Positions 45,376-56,224 of a DNA stretch of 64,000 bases are shown piece after piece (position 1 is the stretch's first letter; each line of letters starts with the position of its first letter). Made by a program: the position numbers and the translations under genes. The notes under the pieces were generated by a model. It searched no databases and was not told the origin of the DNA. It saw only the letters and a list, made by a program, of their open reading frames with translations. Source of the stretch: Phocoena phocoena (taxonomy: Eukaryota > Chordata > Mammalia > Artiodactyla > Phocoenidae); contig NC_089224.1 in NCBI RefSeq assembly GCF_963924675.1, positions 43,629,158-43,693,157 on the forward strand, in the 5' to 3' direction.

Positions 45376-47555
45376 AAATTTAAAGGGAGTAATGATCTGG
45401 GTATGACTCCATGTAATGAAGAGCAAAGAATAAAACCGAATGAAGTTGAAAAAAACATTGATGGAATTTTGTAAGTGGTTGGATAGATGGAAGTAAGAGA
45501 AGAAAGAGATAAATATCTTCTTTGATTTCTTTCATGGGGATTATCACAGTTTTCCTTGCAGATATGGGATTGTTGGGATAAAAAACAAAAAATGTTAGGC
45601 AGATGATTGTGGGGAAAAACAAGAGTTTTCATTGGGTTTTGGGATATTCATATGTGGTAATTTTGATTTGAGGTTGGATTATTCAAGGTTATTCTGTATA
45701 CAGAAATTCAAGGTGAGGATCTCCCTAGAAGAGGTGCATTGGTCTTCACCTCATTTTTCTCTGAAAACCTTAAGATAAACATAAGTGAACTGGTTGATCT
45801 TTCAACGATGTTTTGAGAAAAATAGCTCATTACCAACTCAGAGTCACAAACTAGCATCCAGACCATCCAACAATAAAACCCAATCTTTAAACCACCTCTG
45901 ATGACTTTACCTAAGCAGAGTCAGCCTATCCTTTACAGATAGGAGACATAACTCTTCATAGGCCTGTAAGGTGACAGATATTTTAGAAACAAAGACTAAA
46001 TAACTAATTTAAAAGAAGCTTTTCTTTTAAATAATATGGCAAATGGACAGCACTTGTTAAAACAACAAGGTTCCAAATATAGTGTAAAAATGTTACTCAA
46101 GTAGCCATAGGATTGCTTAGCTAAAAAATATTTAAAAATTAAAAATTTAATGGAAATAGAATTTAACCTATTTCTTCTTCCTGCCATTTCTCCCTTTGTT
46201 CAATTGCATTTTCTCAAATTTTAGATCAGGAAGGTTAAATTGAAGAAACTTTTGTTCTTTGGAAATGAACCTATTACCTTATTATCCCCTCACCTTTCTG
46301 CCAATCATTCTATAGCTCCCATGATGGTTCCTCCATTTTTTTATCTCTCTCTTGCTTCTGTAGAGAAGTCTAAGAACATTTTTAGGAGTTCTATAGTCTT
46401 GGGTTCAAATCTCAAATACACCTTTATAAAGTTATTCTACAAACTCAGGCAAGTCCTTCTCTAAGATTTCATTTCTTTAAAGTCAAGAGAACATTTTCCT
46501 TACATGGTTTTATGTTAATTAAATGAATTAAAGATATACATCACAAGTATAGAATTCATTGTAGTTGTTTTTTCCCCTCCCCTTCCCCTTCTGCTAAGTG
46601 ATTTAGTAACAGGAGATACGAAAGGCATGATATGCCTATTTTGTATTTGCTATTATATATGTTAAAACAATAGTAAAAAATATATTTTTGGGTACTATAA
46701 TCTGGACAATGTCAAACCTATAAAGCAAAAAATACATAAATACGTATAGAAAAGAAATGTAAGAATACATATAGTTATTAACAGTGATTATTTTGGATGA
46801 TAAAAAATAGATATTTATCCTTTTCACTGTTCTTTTTCCCTGTCTTTGTATAATTAATATTTAATTTCCTAATGAAAAACATAAACTTCATGGAAAAAGA
46901 AAAGGAACTTTCTATAGTAAAAGAAATTCCAATGTTCTCATCAATGAAAACAGAGTTTACTGCATTAACTAGTAACTCAGAGAAATACTCCTCACACTAA
47001 GTAAGATAATGTTCTTACATAGTCCCCTACACTATGAGTGGACCAAGCCCCAGTGGTACCGACGGAATATACACCCTCAGTCTCTGTCTATGGCACTGAC
47101 TTTGGGCTTTTTTTAAAAAAATGAAAATAATTTCCAGATCATAATAATAGCATTAATCTAATCAGATTTTAGTAAATCAATTATCCTTATACAAATGAAT
47201 ACTAAATAGTATGATCATTACTGTGGCTTAGACATGTCTTTTTTCTAGCACAAGTACAGAACAAATCTCAATAGTCAGGAATATATATTCACCATGCTCC
47301 AGCTCAGTTTTGTCTTTATTCTGACTTCTGAAGAGTTACTCAAATAGTCTGAGTACTGCAGCAATGGAAGTCTAATCCACATACGACTTTACGGTTTTAA
47401 TTCAGAATCACATGGACCCTACTTAAACCATTGCCTCTCTCCCCTGCTACCCCAGCAGTGACCTTCAAAGGGAAAATGAAGACTTCAAGAACTTTCTTAC
47501 TATATTGCAATCAGTCATTTGCTCATCTATTTTCTTAACATAATGCATTCTCCTT
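45376..47555. other. Mostly unique-looking DNA, no gene recognised
   Basis: A probable sense MIR lies at about 46390-46560 (CTTGGGTTCAAATCTC, AGGCAAGTCCTTCTCTAAG). A possible old L1 3' fragment lies at about 46640-46860 (ATTAACAGTGATTATTTTGG). The 114-codon antisense frame at 45288-45632 has no recognisable domain. Confidence 0.4.
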
Positions 47556-47557
47556 TA

Positions 47558-47856
47558 AGACAAGGGAGGTGCTTCAGACAAGGGAGATGTTTCAAACTCA
47601 CCCATCAGCAGACAGGCTGCCTGAAGTTGTACTAAGCCCACAGACACCCCAAAACACATCACCTGATGTGGCCCTGCCCATCGGAGGGAAAAGATCCAGC
47701 TCCACCCACCAGAACACAGGTACCAGTCCCTCCCACCAAGAAGCCTACACAAGCCACTGGACCAACTTCACCCACTGGGGCAGATACCAGAAGCAAGAGG
47801 AACTATGACCCTGCAGCCTGTGGAAAGGAGACCTCCAATACAGTAAGTTAGACAAA
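47558..47856 (+). promoter_or_regulatory. L1 5' UTR, partial
   Basis: Contains GCAGACAGGCTGCCTGAAGT, CCACCCACCAGAACACAGG, CCAAGAAGCCTACACAAGCC and CTGTGGAAAGGAGACCTCC just before the ORF1 start. Most of the 5' UTR seen in the L1 at 13.1-14.2 kb is missing. Confidence 0.75.
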
Positions 47857-47875
47857 ATGAGAAGACAGAGAAATA

Positions 47876-49137
47876 TTGGGTGGGCCAAAAGGTTCTTTCA
47901 GTTTTTTCCATAAGATGGCTCTAGTAGCACTTAGTTGTCTTTAACTTCATTTGAAACAATTTTGTTAGATTGTATGCGACAGCTGTCATATCAGTGTGCA
48001 TTTAAAAAAAGACTTATCAAAATTGGGGAATTTTTGTGTAGCTATTTTAATATTGAAGATGAAAAAAGCAACATTTCCAGCATATTATGCTTTATTATTT
48101 CAAGAAAGGCAAAAACTCAACTGAAATGCACAAAAAGATTTGTGCAGCATATGGAGAAGGTGCTGTGACTGAATGAACGTGTCAAAAGTGGTTTGCAAAG
48201 TTTCATGCTGGAGATTTCTTGCTGGATGATGCTCCATGGTTGGGTAGACCAGTTGAAGTTGATAGCGATCAAATCAAAACAATAATTGAGAACAATCAAC
48301 TTTATACCACACGGGAGATAGCCGGCATACTCAAAATATCCAACCAGGCATTGAATATCATTTCCACCGCTTGGTTATGTGAATTGCTTTGATGTTTGGG
48401 TTCCATATAAGTTAAGGGAAAAAAACCCTCTTGACCATATTTCTTCATGAGATTCTCTACTAAAACATAAAGAAAATGTTCCATTTTTAAAACAAATTGT
48501 GATGGGCAAAGAAAAGTGGATACTGTACAACAATGTGGAATGGAAGAGATCCTGGGGCAAGAGAAATGAATCACCACCAACAGCACCAAAGGCCTGTCTT
48601 CATCCAAAGAAGGTGATGTTGTGTATATGGTGGGATTAAAAGGGAGTCCTCTGTTATGAGCTCCTTCCAGAAAACCGAATGATTAATTCCAACAAGTTGT
48701 CCTCCCACTTAGACCAACTGAAAGTGGCACTTGATGAAAAGTTCCCGGAATTAGCATAATCTTCCATCAGGATAACGCAAGACCTCATGTTTCTTTGATG
48801 ACCAGGCAAAAGCTGTTACAGCTTGGATGAGAAGTTCTGATTCATCTGCCGTATTCACCAGATATTGCACTTTCGGATTTCCATTTATTTTGGTCTTTAC
48901 AAAACTCTCTTAATGGAAAAAATTTCAATTCCCTGGAAGAATGTAAAAGGTACTTGGAACAGTTTTTTGCTCAAAAAGATAAAAAGTTTTGGGAAGATGG
49001 AATTATGAAGTTGCCTGAAAAATGGTAGAAGGCAGTGGAACAAAAGGGTGAATATGTTCAGTAAAGTTCTCGGTGAAGATGAAAAATGTGTCTCTATTCT
49101 TACTTAAAAAACCAAAAGTGCTTTTTGGTCCACCTAA
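47876..49137 (+). mobile_element. Mariner DNA transposon, inactive, inside L1 ORF1
   Basis: 1262 bp between TA duplications (47874-47875, 49138-49139). Terminal inverted repeats TTGGGTGGGCCAAAAGGTTC and, at the right end, GTGCTTTTTGGTCCACCTAA. This is the full length of an autonomous mariner. It lies a few codons into the L1 ORF1, so it inserted after that L1. Similar mariners are known from cattle and other even-toed ungulates. I do not assign a subfamily. Confidence 0.95.
48069..49065 (+). pseudogene. Mariner transposase, broken
   Basis: A mariner transposase cuts and rejoins DNA with a D,D34D triad. A helix-turn-helix part reads QKWFAKFHAGDFLL and then TTREIAGILKISNQ (about 48185-48345). 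The first catalytic site, normally GDEKW, reads GKEKW: Asp is Lys at 48508-48510. The second is intact in IIFHQDNARPH (Asp codon 48771-48773). The third is intact in SPDIALSDFHLF (Asp codon 48876-48878), exactly 34 residues later. Frameshifts, a stop within the 34-residue spacer and a stop before the C-terminus also inactivate it. Confidence 0.92.
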
Positions 49138-49314
49138 TATATTGCAGTTGAATTAGCAAGGTAAAAACCCATAGGACCAAATAAATGAAGAGGAATTAGG
49201 CAATCTATCTGAAAAATAATTCAGAGTAATGATAGTAAAGATGATCCAAAATCTCAGAAATAGAATGGACAAAATACAAGAAACCTTTAACAAGAATCTA
49301 GAAGAACAAAAGAA

Positions 49315-49500
49315 GAGGGACTTTCCTGCTGGTCCAGTGGTTAAGACTTTGCCTTCCAATGCAGGGGGTCTGGGTATGATCCCTGGTCAGGGAGCTAAGA
49401 TCCTACAGGCCTTGTGGCCAAAAAACCAAAACACAAAACAGAAGCAGTACTGTCACAAATTCAATAAAAACTTTAAAAATGGTCCACATCAAAAAAAAAA
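49315..49500 (+). mobile_element. Older CHR-related SINE (CHR-2-like)
   Basis: GGGACTTTCCTGCTGGTCCA, GTGGTTAAGACTTTGCCTTC, CAATGCAGGGGGTCTGGG, GATCCCTGGTCAGGGAGC and AACTTTAAAAATGGTCCACA, ending in an A-run. It differs from the CHR copies elsewhere (TTCCAATGCAGGG in place of the GATGCAGGGG type; B box decayed to GTATGATCCC). It splits L1 ORF1 between AGAACAAA-like flanks, so the target duplication is only approximate. Confidence 0.85.
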
Positions 49501-50276
49501 ATAATAAAGAACAAATAAACAGTGATGAACAATACAATAACTGAAATTAAAAATACACTAGAAAGAATCAGTAGCAGAACAACTGAGGCTACTCAGTTAT
49601 GGATATGTGAGCTGGAAGATAAAATGGTGGAAATAACTGCCAGGGAGCAGAATAAAGAAAAAAGAATGAAAAGAATTGAGGACAGTCTCAGAGACCTCTG
49701 AACAACATTAAATGCACCAACATTCGAATTATAGGGGTCCCAGAAGAAGAAGAGAAAGAGAAAGGGTCTGAAAATATTTGAAGTGATTATAGTCGAAAAC
49801 TTCCCTAACATGGGAAAGGAAAGAGTCAATCAAGTCCAGGAAGCACAGAGAGTCCCATACAGGATAAACCCAGGGGAAATATGCGGAGGCACATATTAAT
49901 CAAACTATCAAAAATTAAACAGAAAAATATTAAAAGCAGCAAGGGAAAAGCAACACATAAAAGGGAATACCCATAATGTTATCAGCTGATCTTTCAGCAG
50001 AAACTCTACAGGCCAGAAGGGAGGGGCAGGATATACTTAAAGTGATGAAAGGGAAAAACCTACAACCAAGATTACCCTACCCAGCAAGGATCTCATTCAG
50101 ATTCGATGGAGAAATCAAAAGCTTTACAGTCAAGCAAAAGCTAAGAGAACTTGGCACCACCAGACCAGCTTTGCAAAAAATGCTAAAAGAACTTCTCTAG
50201 GCAGGAACCACAGGAGAAGAAAAAGACCTACAAAAACAAACCCAAAACAATTAAGAAAACGGTTACAGGAAGATAC

Positions 50277-53200
50277 ATGTTGATAATTACCTTAAATGTA
50301 AATGGATTAAATGCTCCAACCAAAAGAGACAGACTGGATGAATGGATACAAAAACAAGACCTGTATATACGTTGCCTACAAGAGACCCACTTCAGACCTA
50401 GGGACACATACAGACTGAAAGTGAGGGGAGGGAAAAAGACATTACATATGAATGGAAATCAAAACAAAGCTGGAGTAGCAATACTCATATTAGACAAAAT
50501 AGATTTTAAAATAAAAACTGTCACAAGAGACAAGAAAGGACACTACATAAAGCAGCAGAATACACTTTCTTCTCAAAAGCACACGGAACATTCTCCAGGA
50601 CAGATCACATCTTGGGCCACAAATCAAGCCTCAGTAAATTAAAAAAAATTGAAATCATATCAAGCATCTTTTCTGACCACAACACTATGAGATTAGAAAT
50701 CAATTACAGGAAAAAAACTGTAAAAAACCCGCAAACACGTGGAGGCTAAACAATATGCTACTAAATAACAAAATCTCTGAAGAAATCAAAGAGGAAATAA
50801 AAAGTACCTAGAAACAAATGACAACAAAAACATGATGACCCAAAACCTATGGGATGCAGCAAAAACAGTTCTAATAGGTAAGTTTATAGCAATACAATCC
50901 TACCTCAAGAAAAAAAGAAAAATCTCAAATAAACAACCTAACCTTACACCTAAAGCAACCAGAGAAAGAAGAACAAACAAAATACAAAATTTGCAGAAGG
51001 AAAGAATTCATAAAGATCAGCACAGAAATAAATGAAATAGAAATGAAAAAAATAACAAAGATCAATAAAACTAAAAGCTGGTTCTTTGAGAAGATAAACA
51101 AAATTGATAAACTTTTAGCCAGGCTCATCAAGGAAAAAAGGGAGAGGACTCAAATCAATAAAATCAGAACTGAAAAAGGGGAAGTTACAACTGACACTGC
51201 AGAAATACAAAGGATCATAAGAGACTACTACAAGCAACTATATGCCAATAAAATGCACAACCTGGAAGAAATGGACAAATTCTTAGACAGGTACAACCTT
51301 CCAAGACTAAACAAGGAAGAAACAGAAAATATGAACAGACCAATCACAAGTGCTGAAATTGAAACTGTGATTAAAAAATCTTCCAACAAACAAAAGTCCA
51401 GGACCAGGTGACTTCACAGGTGAATTTTATCAAACATTTAGAGAAGAGCTAACACCTATCATCTTCAAACACCTCCAAAAAGTTGCAGAGGGAGGAATAC
51501 TCGCAAACTCGTTCTACAAGGCCACCATCACCCTAACACCAAAACCCGACAAAGATATCACAAAAAAAGAAAATTACAGATCAATATCACTGATGAACAT
51601 AGATGTAAAAATCCTCAACAAAATACTAGCAAACAAAATCCAGGAACACATTAAAAGGATCATTCACCATGATCAAGTGGGATTTATCCCAGGGATGCAA
51701 GGGTTCTTCAATATACACAAATCAACAATGTGATACACCATATTAACAAACTGAAGAATAAAAACCATAAGATCATATCAATAGATGTGGAAAAAGCTTT
51801 TGACAAAATTCAACACTGATTTATGATAAAAACTCTCCAGAAAGTGGGCATGGGAGAAACTACCTCAACATAATAAAGGCCATATATGAGAAACCCACAG
51901 CAAACATTATTCTCAATGGTGAAAAACTTAAAGCATTTCCTCTAAAATCAGGAACAAGGCAAGGGTGCCCACTATCACCACTATTATTCAACATAGTTCT
52001 GGAAGTCCTAGCCATGGCAATCAGAGAAGAAAAAGAAATAAAAGGAATCCAAATTGGAAAAGAAGGAGTAAGCTGTCACTGTTTGCAGATGACATAATAC
52101 TATACATAGAAAATCCTAAAGACTCCACCAGAAAACTACTAGAGCTCATCAATGAATTTAGTAAAGTCGCAGGCTACAAAATTAATACACAGAAATCTCT
52201 TGCATTCCTATACACTAACAATGAAAGATCAGAAGCGGAAATTAAGAAAACACTCCCATTTACCATTGCAACAAAAAGAATAAAATATCTATGAATAAAC
52301 CTACCTAGGGCTTCCCTGGTGGCGCAGTGGTTGAGAGTTCGCCTGCTGATGCAGGGGACATGGGTTCATGCCCCGGTCTGGGAAGATCCCATATGCCACG
52401 AGCGGCTGGGCCCATGAGCCATGGCCACTGAGCCTGCGTGTGCAGAGCCTGTGCTCCGCAACGGGAGAGGCCACAACGGTGAGAGGCCTGCGTACTGCAA
52501 AACAAAACAAAACAAAACAAACCTACCTAAGGAGACAAAAGACCTATATGCAGAAAACTATAAGACCCTGATGAAAGAAATTAAAGATGATACAAATAGA
52601 TGGAGAGATATACCATGTTCTTGGACTGGAAGAATCAACATTGTGAAAATGACTCTACTACCCAATGCAATCTACAGATTCAATGCAATCCCTATAAAAC
52701 TACCACTGGTATTTTTCACAGAACTAGAACAAAAAATTTCACAATTTGTATGGAAACACAAAAGACCCCAAATAGCCAAAACAATCTTGAGAAAGAAAAA
52801 CAGAGCTAGAGGAATCAGGCTCCCTGACTTCAGACTATACTACAAAGCTACAGTAATCAAGACAGTATGGTACTGGCACAAAAACAGAAATATAGATCAA
52901 TGGAACAGGACAGAAAGTCTAGAGATAAACCCATGCACATATGGTCATCTTATCTTTGATAAAGGAGGCAAGAATATACAGTGGAGAAAAGACAGCCTCT
53001 TCAATAAGTGGTGCTGGCAAAACTGGACAGCTACATGTAAAAGAATGAAATTAGAACACTCCCAACACCATACACAAAAATAAACTCAAAATGGATTAAA
53101 GACCTAAATGTAAGGCCAGACACCATCAAACTCTTAGAGGAAAACATAGGCAGAACACCCTATGACATACATCACAGCAAGATCCTTTTTGACCCACCTC

Positions 53201-54027
53201 CTAGAGAAATGGAAATAAAAACAAAAATAAACAAATGGGACCTAATGAAACTTCAAAGCTTTTGCACAGCAAAGGAAACCATAAACAAGACGAAAAGACA
53301 ACCCTCAGAATGGGAGAAAGTATTTCCAGATGAAGCAACTGACAAAGGATTAATCTCCAAAACTTACAAGCAGCTCATGCAGCTCAATATTAAAAGAAGA
53401 AACAACCCAATCCAAAAATGGGCAGAAGACCTAAATAGACATTTCTCCAAAGAAGATATACAGATTGCCAATAAACACATGAAAGATTGTTCAACATCAT
53501 TAATCATTAGAGAAATGCAAATCAAAATTACAATGAGATATCATCTCACACCAGTCAGAATGGCTATCATCAAAAAATCTACAAACAATAAATGCTGGAG
53601 AGGGTGTGGAGAAAAGGGAACCATCTTGTGCTGTTGGTGGGAATGTAAATTGATACAGCCACTATGGATAACAGTATGGACGTTCCTTGAGAAACTAAAA
53701 ATAGAACTACCATATGACCCAGCAATCCTACTACTGGGCATATACCCTGAGAAAACCATAATTCAAAAAGAGTCATGTACCAAAATGTTCATTGCAGCTC
53801 TATTTACAATAGCCAGGACATGGAAGCAACCTAAGTGTCCATCATCGGATGAATGGATAAAGAAGATGTGGCACATATATACAATGGAATATTACTCAGC
53901 CATAAAAAGGAATGAAACTGAGTTATTTATAGTGAGGTGGATGGACCTAGAGACTGTCATACAAAGTGAAGTAAGTCAGAAAGAGAAAAGCAAATACTGT
54001 ATGCTAACACATATATATGGAATCTAA
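50277..54027 (+). pseudogene. L1 ORF2 (endonuclease/reverse transcriptase), broken
   Basis: ORF2 nicks DNA and copies L1 RNA. The start gives ITLNVNGLNAPTKRDRLDEW and LQETHF, the endonuclease head. At about 50,553 the frame jumps from GHYIK to a later part, deleting the segment with the GDFN-type catalytic Asp. RT sequence follows in pieces: GFIPGMQG near 51680 and the catalytic FADDIILY (codons 52082-52105), in a 109-codon open stretch. A SINE interrupts at 52308. The C-terminal frame 53209-54027 is open for 272 codons. Its knuckle reads [19 protein letters not shown], with Cys where His is normal. Stop at 54025-54027. Confidence 0.9.
52308..52518 (+). mobile_element. CHR-type SINE, short form, inside L1 ORF2
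   Basis: Starts GGGCTTCCCTGGTGGCGCAG, with GGTTCATGCCCCGG as B box, ending in (AAAAC)n. Target duplication AAACCTACCTA at 52297-52307 and 52519-52529. The 220-codon frame 52421-53083 is a chance fusion of SINE and L1 ORF2 sequence. Confidence 0.95.
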
Positions 54028-54418
54028 AAAAAAGGAAAAAAAAACGGAAAAATAAATGGTCATGAAGAACCTGGAGGCAAGATGGGAATAAAGATGCAAA
54101 CCTACTAGAGAATGGACTTGACGATACGGGGAGGGGGAAGGGTAAGATGGGACAAAGTGCCAGAGTGGCATGGACATATATACACTACCAAACATAAAAT
54201 AGCTAGCTAGTGGGAAGCAGCCGCATAGCACAGGGAGATCAGCTCGGTGGTTTGTGACCACCTAGAGGGGTGGGGTAGGGAGCGTGGGAGGGAGGGAGAT
54301 GCAAGAGGGAAGAGATATGGGGACATATGTATATGTATAACTGATTCACTTTGTTATAAAGCAGAAACTAAACACCATTGTAGAGCAGTTATACTCCAAT
54401 AAAGGTGTTTTAAAAAAA
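54028..54418 (+). repeat. L1 3' UTR with poly(A) signal
   Basis: Contains TAGTGGGAAGCAGCCGCATA, GCACAGGGAGATCAGCTCGG, ACTGATTCACTTTGTTATAA and AATAAA near 54397, followed by the A-tail. Confidence 0.88.
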
Positions 54419-54420
54419 AA

Positions 54421-55140
54421 AGCACAAAGAAACAAACCAAAAGAAAGAACTGAAAAAAAAAACAAACCCCTTAATGAAGCAAGGATTGTTTATCTCTTTT
54501 AGAAAAAGACTTTAAAAAAAATGAAATGTAAAAAATTTATATGAGTTCCCTAGAAATGCAGGATACCTACCTGAGTATGATTAGAAATTGAGATATTATT
54601 TCAAAATTAAGATATGTGTTGAAAAATAAATTAAGCATATTTACCTTCAATGACTAAAATTATAGAAAATAAAAGAATTTACTTACTCAAATAGGAAAAA
54701 AAAATTAAAACAAGATTTGTTTTTTTAATCTGAACAGACATCAGTGGCCACACATCATCACAACTATAGGGGAAGAGTATGACCACAGCACCAGTACAGG
54801 CAAGTCACTAAACAAAAACCAAACAAACAGCAATAACAACAATCCTGGGAGGACTCAGATACAAAGTTGCTAGAAAATACTACCTAAAATGTCCAGCTTT
54901 CAGACAAAAAAACTGTTAAGACATGCAGAGAAATAGGGAATGTGACCATACTCGGGGGAAAAAGCAGTCAGTAGAAACTGTCTCTGAGAGAGTACAGGTG
55001 TTGGACTAAGAAAACAAAGACGTTAGAGGAGCTATGACTAAATATGGTCCAGATACTAAAGGAAGCCACATGTAAAGAATTTAAGCAAAGTATGACAACC
55101 GTGATATAGTAGAGATATAAATTATTAAAAAGACCCAAGT
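54421..55140. other. AT-rich DNA, no gene recognised
   Basis: A-rich interval with no clear family assignment. No coding signal. Confidence 0.45.
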
Positions 55141-55144
55141 TACA

Positions 55145-56220
55145 CTGTATGTTTTACATTGATTTAGATCTTCCTCAATTTCTTTTATTAGTGTCTTACA
55201 GTTTTCCACATACAGACCCTGTACATATTTTGTTAGACTTATACCTAAATTCTTTATTTTTGCAAATTATTATAAAGGTCATTTTTTAAAGTCTCAAATT
55301 CCACATGGTAATTGATAGTTTATGTAGGGTCACAGTTGACTTTTGTGCATTGACCTTGTAACCTGTGACCTTGCTAAACTCATTAGTTTCAGAAGTTTTT
55401 AATAGATTCTTTGGGATTTCCTATACCCAAATAATATTATCTAAACATTTTCATTTTCATCTTTTTGCTGAATATAGAATTCTTGGTTTACTTTTTCTTT
55501 CTTTCAGCACTGACTACATTTTGAACTTCATTTCCGGTGAGAAGTTAGCTGTTAATCATACTGTTCTGTATGAGTTGTTTTTCTCTTGTTTTCAAGATGC
55601 TCTTTGTTGTCTTTTTTTTTTTTTTTTTTTTGCGGTACATGGGCCTCTCACTGCTGTGGCCTCTCCTGTTGCGGAGCACAGGCTCTGGACACGCAGGCCC
55701 AGCGGCCTTGGCTCATGGGCCCAGCCACTCTGCGGCATGTGGGGTCTTCCCGGACCGGGGCACGAACCCGTGTCCCCTGCATCGGCAGGCAGACTCTCAA
55801 CCACTGCGCCACCAGGGAAGCCCTGTCTTTTGTTTTAAACAGTATGACTATGACATTTCTAAGTGTGTCTATCCTACCTCAAGTTTGTTGGCCTTCTTGG
55901 AAGTCTAAGTTGATGTGTTCTTCAAATTTGGGAAGTTTTAAGCTAATATTTTCTTTAAATAATTTTTTCCTGTTTTCTCTTTATCCTGTCCTGGGAGTCC
56001 TTTATGCATATATTCACAGTTTCTCACAGGTGTCTGAAGCTCTTTTTCTTTTCTTTTCCCTTCTGTTCAATTTTGTTTTTCTTCAGGTTTGCTTTATTCT
56101 TCTACCATCTCAAATCTGCTGTTGAGCCCCCTAGTAAATTTTTTATTTCAGTTTTATATTTTACCTCCAAAATTTCCACTTGGTTCTTTTGAATAATTTA
56201 TCTCTATTGATAATTAATTT
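55145..56220 (-). repeat. Old L1 (minus), ORF2 joined to ORF1; half-L1-like
   Basis: Left part is reverse ORF2: TCTTACAGTTTTCCACATAC, ACATATTTTGTTAGACTTAT, CTTGTAACCTGTGACCTTGC. At about 55,445 it changes to reverse ORF1/5' sequence: TGAATATAGAATTCTTGG, TTTCTTTCAGCACTGACTAC and GAGTCCTTTATGCATATA. Most of ORF2 is thus missing between the two, as in half-L1 (HAL1) relatives or after an internal deletion. Interrupted by a SINE. Confidence 0.6.
55616..55823 (-). mobile_element. CHR-type SINE, short form
   Basis: Reverse copy with T-rich tail, TGCGGTACATGGGCCTCTCA at the tail side and ACCAGGGAAGCCC at its head. Short target duplication TGTCTTTT (55608-55615 and 55824-55831). Open frames of 70-179 codons here are SINE sequence. 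Confidence 0.93.
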
Positions 56221-56224
56221 ACTA

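Larger units (their letters stand above)
47857..50200 (+). pseudogene. L1 ORF1 (RNA-binding protein), split by mariner and SINE
   Basis: ORF1 starts with ATG at 47857 (MRRQRN) and is cut after about six codons by the mariner, resuming at about 49140 (TTAGCAAGGTAAAAACCCAT). It is cut again by the SINE at about 49315-49500. The last open part (from 49976, 75 codons) contains RPALQKMLKELL and ends TAG at 50198-50200. This C-terminal half belongs to the conserved RNA-binding region. Without the inserts the order matches a normal ORF1 of roughly 330-340 codons, but point stops and frameshifts remain. Confidence 0.85.
47558..54418 (+). mobile_element. Near-complete L1 LINE carrying a mariner and two SINEs
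   Basis: Sense L1 of the cetartiodactyl type. It has a partial 5' UTR (47558-47856), ORF1 (47857-50200), ORF2 (50277-54027) and a 3' UTR ending TATACTCCAATAAAGGTG plus an A-run at about 54,409-54,420. Removing the inserted mariner (1262 bp), older SINE (about 185 bp) and young SINE (211 bp) leaves about 5.2 kb, so the 5' UTR is truncated and ORF2 has an internal deletion near 50,550. I found no clear target duplication. It is the best-preserved L1 here but is not active. Confidence 0.9.

Noticed and set aside
52421..53083. 220-codon open frame that looks like a gene
   Set aside because: Its first third is SINE sequence and the rest is L1 ORF2 ([17 protein letters not shown]). It is a chance fusion across the insertion point.
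55586..56125. 179-codon open frame
   Set aside because: It crosses the SINE at 55616-55823 and old L1 DNA. No independent coding evidence.
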